8,110 nt of DNA from contig JAEURL010000144.1 in NCBI GenBank assembly GCA_016789165.1, positions 1 through 8,110 on the forward strand. The letters are read 5' to 3'. Below the pieces are notes generated by a model. The model saw only the letters and a program-made list of their open reading frames with translations. It searched no databases and was not told where the DNA came from. The translations under genes and the position numbers were made by a program. Shown one piece after another: positions 6,620 through 8,110 of this stretch (position 1 is the first letter of the stretch; each line of letters starts with the position of its first letter). The stretch comes from Anaerolineales bacterium (GTDB lineage Bacteria > Chloroflexota > Anaerolineae > Anaerolineales > UBA6663).

Positions 6620-7225
6620 ATGCCGACGACCTCTGAACCGCCGACCCGCATCGACCAGATCCGCCTGACGGCCGAACGCCTTTTTCGCGAGCGCGGCTAC
6701 CTGGCCACCTCCGTGCGCGATATCGGCGAGGCGGTGGGCATGCGCGGCGCGAGCCTCTACCACCACATCGGCGGCAAGGAAGACCTGCTGTGGGCCATCG
6801 CCAGCCGCGCCGCCGACGGCTTCTTCGCCGCGCTGCGGCCGATCCTGGCCGAGGAGGCGGCCGCGCCGCTCAAGCTGCGGCGCGCCATCATCGCCCACAT
6901 CGGCGTCATCACCGCCAACCTGGACGCGGCCGCCGTCTACTTTAACGAGTGGCGGCACCTGAGCGACGAGCGCCGGACGGAGTTCCTGCGCCGGCGCGAC
7001 GAGTACGAGGCCGGCTTCCGGGCCATCCTGTGGCAGGGCATCCGGGAGGGACACTTCGCGGCCATCGACGAGAAGTTCGCGGCCCGCTTTGTGCTCTCGG
7101 CCCTGAACTGGACCCACCAGTGGTACCGCCCGGACGGCGCCATGCCGCCGGAGACCATTGGCCAGACCCTGGCGGACTATCTGCTCAACGGGCTATCGCA
7201 GGCCCTGCCGATTTCACCAGCTTAG
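6620..7225 (+). CDS. TetR-family regulator, probably of phenylacetate degradation
   Basis: The 201-residue product has an N-terminal TetR DNA-binding domain (about residues 10-57): helix IRLTAERLFRERGY, then the helix-turn-helix SVRDIGEAVGMRGASLYHHI (31-50) and the trailing GGKEDLL. The rest is a helical ligand domain with YFNEWRHLS near 107-115 and NWTHQWYRPDG near 163-173, a pattern I associate with acyl-CoA-responsive TetR proteins such as KstR2-like and PaaR-like regulators. It lies 109 bases upstream of paaA on the same strand. TetR-type PaaR proteins that repress paa genes and release DNA on binding phenylacetyl-CoA are known, so a similar role is a reasonable inference here. The gap 7226-7334 holds a GC-rich imperfect hairpin (7234-7256) without a T-tract and no clear promoter, so tetR and paaA may be co-transcribed. 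Confidence 0.88.
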   Translation: MPTTSEPPTRIDQIRLTAERLFRERGYLATSVRDIGEAVGMRGASLYHHIGGKEDLLWAIASRAADGFFAALRPILAEEAAAPLKLRRAIIAHIGVITANLDAAAVYFNEWRHLSDERRTEFLRRRDEYEAGFRAILWQGIREGHFAAIDEKFAARFVLSALNWTHQWYRPDGAMPPETIGQTLADYLLNGLSQALPISPA

Positions 7226-7319
7226 TCCGAGCCGGGCACCGGGCCGCTGAACGGCCGGGGCGCAGCGCCTGGACAGCGCGGCCAGCCGCCGCGTCTCTGT
7301 GGTCATCCGCCCAGCGGCC

Positions 7320-7326
7320 GAGGAGG
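7320..7326 (+). promoter_or_regulatory. Ribosome binding site of paaA
   Basis: GAGGAGG, eight bases before ATG 7335. It fixes the paaA start, since the reading frame is open further upstream. Confidence 0.85.
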
Positions 7327-7334
7327 CCAGGACG

Positions 7335-8110
7335 ATGTACGGCAGCACCACGTTCACCCATGTCACCGACCCCTTGGCTGGCGAGGACCCCGCGCGGCTG
7401 GCCGAGTTCGAAGCCCGCATTGCGCAGGGCGAGAAGGTGGAGCCGCCGGATTGGATGCCGCGCGAGTACCGGCGGCAGCTGATCCGCATGATCGAACAGC
7501 ACGCCCACAGCGAGATCATGGGCGCGCTGCCGGAGGGCCGCTGGATCCCGCACGCGCCCGGCTTCCGGCGCAAGCTGGCCCTGCTGGCCAAGGTCCAGGA
7601 CGAGGTCGGCCACGCGCAGCTGCTCTACCGCGCCGCCGAGACCCTGGGCAAGAGCCGCGAGCAGATGCTCGAAGACCTGCTGGCCGGCCGCTCCAAGTAC
7701 TCCAACGTCTTCAATTACCCCACGCCCACCTGGGCCGACACCGCCGTCATCGCCTGGCTGATCGACGCCGGCGCGATCATCAACCAGAACACCAACGCCC
7801 AGGGCTCCTACGGCCCGTACTGCCGGGCCCTCAAGCGCATCTGCTACGAGGAGTCGTTCCACCTCAAGTACGGCTACGATTCGGTGGTGACGCTGGCCAA
7901 CGGCACGGCCCGCCAGCGCGCCCAACTGCAGGCGGCCCTCCACCGGTGGTGGCGGCCGATCATGCATTTCCACGGCCCGCCGGATCAGGTCTCGGCCCAC
8001 ACCGAGGTGCTGATGCGCTGGAAGGTCAAGCTCAAATCCAACGATGCCATGCGCCAGGAATTCCTGGACCAGTACGTGCCCAAGATCTGGGAGCTGGGCC
8101 TGAGCGTGCC
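7335..8110 (+). CDS. paaA: 1,2-phenylacetyl-CoA epoxidase catalytic subunit PaaA (partial, 3' end missing)
   Basis: I translated 258 residues from ATG 7335 to the window edge; complete PaaA proteins have a little over 300, so roughly the last fifth is missing. PaaA is the diiron oxygenase subunit of PaaABCE, which converts phenylacetyl-CoA to its 1,2-epoxide in the cytoplasm, the first oxygenation step of the aerobic CoA-dependent phenylacetate pathway. The ferritin-like diiron signatures are E60 in QHAHSEIMGALPEG, the E90-V-G-H93 motif in AKVQDEVGHAQLLYRAAE, and E173-S-F-H176 in CYEESFHLKYG; the stretch NQNTNAQGSYGPYCRALKR (about 150-168) is highly typical of PaaA. The start is supported by a strong GAGGAGG. 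Other paa genes are expected beyond the right edge. A BoxB-type epoxidase is less likely given the PaaA-specific motifs. Confidence 0.95.
   Translation, partial: MYGSTTFTHVTDPLAGEDPARLAEFEARIAQGEKVEPPDWMPREYRRQLIRMIEQHAHSEIMGALPEGRWIPHAPGFRRKLALLAKVQDEVGHAQLLYRAAETLGKSREQMLEDLLAGRSKYSNVFNYPTPTWADTAVIAWLIDAGAIINQNTNAQGSYGPYCRALKRICYEESFHLKYGYDSVVTLANGTARQRAQLQAALHRWWRPIMHFHGPPDQVSAHTEVLMRWKVKLKSNDAMRQEFLDQYVPKIWELGLSV

Noticed and set aside
7234..7256. GC-rich hairpin between tetR and paaA as a terminator
   Set aside because: The stem is imperfect and no T-tract follows, so it does not qualify as an intrinsic terminator.
7185..8000. Minus-strand 271-residue open frame
   Set aside because: Antisense to paaA, which has clear family motifs and a strong ribosome binding site.

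Overview
The window looks like a piece of a high-GC bacterial genome. Gene content and protein style suggest an uncultivated Chloroflexota, perhaps Anaerolineae: a YfhO-type membrane protein beside a dolichol-phosphate-mannose-synthase-like enzyme, a roadblock/V4R/response-regulator set, and Thr/Pro-rich lipoprotein linkers. This taxonomic guess rests on recognition, not on a search.

Layout from left to right. Positions 1-1566 (minus strand) carry dpm1-like polyprenyl-phosphate sugar synthase followed by a YfhO-family multi-pass membrane protein that runs off the left edge; together they suggest lipid-linked sugar synthesis and use at the membrane. A strong intrinsic terminator (1584-1619) closes the operon upstream. 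Positions 1644-3523 (minus) hold that operon: a roadblock/LC7 protein (TTG start), a V4R-domain protein (GTG start) and a response regulator with an intact receiver and a degenerate GGDEF domain. It is driven by a clear sigma70-type promoter at 3581-3609 whose -35 box sits in a small palindrome. The 347-base gap 3524-3870 contains this promoter, a plus-strand TATAAT and a long structured leader for a DedA-family membrane protein (3871-4560). The dedA gene converges on the next minus-strand pair, and two back-to-back hairpins (4577-4647) serve as terminators for the two directions.

The most interesting locus is 4640-6510 (minus). It encodes two exported lipoproteins with cyclophilin (peptidyl-prolyl isomerase) domains, overlapping by ATGA. 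The upstream one is a DsbA-like thioredoxin fold fused to a cyclophilin. A conceptual translation appears to break it at an in-frame TGA (6244-6246), but that TGA stands exactly where the first cysteine of the CPYC active site should be. Reading it as selenocysteine gives one intact 415-residue protein with a UPYC redox centre, and a GC-rich hairpin with suitable placement for a bacterial SECIS begins five bases after the TGA. I infer a selenocysteine-containing, lipid-anchored disulfide/prolyl-isomerase folding factor.

Positions 6620-8110 (plus) hold a TetR-family regulator and the start of paaA, the catalytic subunit of phenylacetyl-CoA 1,2-epoxidase, which runs off the right edge. The regulator probably controls this aromatic degradation operon. 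There are no tRNA, rRNA, CRISPR or insertion sequences that I can see.
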